Assembly: GCA_036362985.1 (NCBI GenBank)
Contig: JAYGXS010000005.1
Coordinates: 268,325 to 332,324, forward strand
Reading direction: 5' to 3'
Origin: Ligula intestinalis
Lineage: Eukaryota > Platyhelminthes > Cestoda > Diphyllobothriidea > Diphyllobothriidae
DNA length: 64,000 bases
Shown piece after piece: positions 63,656 through 64,000 of this stretch; position 1 is the stretch's first letter; each line of letters opens with the position of its first letter. The position numbers were made by a program, and so were the translations under genes. The notes under the pieces are model-generated. The model searched no databases and was not told where the DNA came from. It saw only the letters and a program-made list of their open reading frames with translations.

Positions 63656-64000
63656 TATGGCCTTAACACCTAACATCCACCAGACCCTGGTTCCTTAGGA
63701 GATTAAAGAAGTCTTGGGAAGGCCAGAGTAGAAGGAAGAGTTTATTGTGTGCACAAGAAGGAGAATATGATGGAAATACTGATGACTCGTGGAGTTGTGC
63801 GTCCGTTCCCTATTTGGGTGGGCTCCGGAGTGACTAGAGCATCAGGAACCGCCGACGAATGCTTTGTCCTGGGGGCCACTGGGGGGTGCTGATGTCTAGA
63901 TTAGCGCGTGCGCACGACCTTGAGGTTGGCTAACGCTGGCTAGCCTGAGCGCGCGTTCGCGCTGAGGAGTTTGTGCGCGTCGGTCAAGGACAGTCAGCGC
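63656..64000. other. Unclassified GC-richer right edge
   Basis: No similarity to the families in the window and no clear frame. The last 110 bp is rich in GCGC and GCGTGCGC-type alternating motifs. It may be unique flank or the edge of another element beyond the window. Confidence 0.4.

Overview
The window looks like eukaryotic genomic DNA that is almost entirely a graveyard of retrotransposons. I found no convincing host protein gene, no rRNA, no functional tRNA and no CRISPR. About nine tenths of the sequence can be assigned to non-LTR retrotransposons (LINEs) of CR1/Jockey type, with an apurinic-type endonuclease (EN) followed by reverse transcriptase (RT), plus one Penelope-like element (PLE). 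Many diverged CR1-like families plus a PLE, moderate A+T richness and RT protein style suggest an invertebrate; a flatworm (tapeworm or fluke) is my best guess, but this is inference from general familiarity and not proven by the sequence.

I name the families A to G (labels for this report only). Left to right: B1 3' UTR (1-689); A1 (690-2200); RT scrap and repeat R2a (2201-2848); B2, near full length (about 2990-8142); B' 3' end (8143-8943); D1, near full length on the minus strand (8944-14122); repeat R1a (14574-14745); F1 (14895-15591 and 20401-20470) split by E1 (15592-20400, minus); a palindromic stretch (20471-20531); B3 (20926-25684, minus) split by D2 (21700-23100, plus); F2 (25685-26995); an unassigned 2.1 kb; a chimeric scrap (29167-29346); G1 (29386-31030, minus); D3 (31045-31193 and 36480-38060, minus) split by a block holding D4 and the intact element C (31861-36180, minus); G2 (about 38361-43835, plus); F3 (43840-47975, plus); D5 scrap, repeat R2b, then the PLE (48681-51101) cut by a 100-N gap; A2 (51202-55485); R1b; F4 (minus) head to head with B5 (plus) at 56778; B6 (minus) split by E2 (58441-63495, minus); an unclassified GC-richer right edge.

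Element C is the only copy with both reading frames uninterrupted. Everything else carries nonsense codons, frameshifts, deletions or 5' truncation, as expected for target-primed reverse transcription followed by decay.

The most interesting signals are non-coding. (1) The 3' UTRs of families A, B, B', G and, in a variant form, D and D4 can fold into a long hairpin whose helices are separated by facing oligo-T tracts; helix sequences differ between families while pairing is kept. (2) Both copies of family E carry, in the region upstream of ORF1, two tRNA-like units with internal Pol III A and B boxes, antisense to the element. (3) Coding duplications occur inside ORF1 of D1 (about 450 bp) and G2 (141-bp repeat). 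(4) Several three-level or two-level nests allow relative dating of the families.
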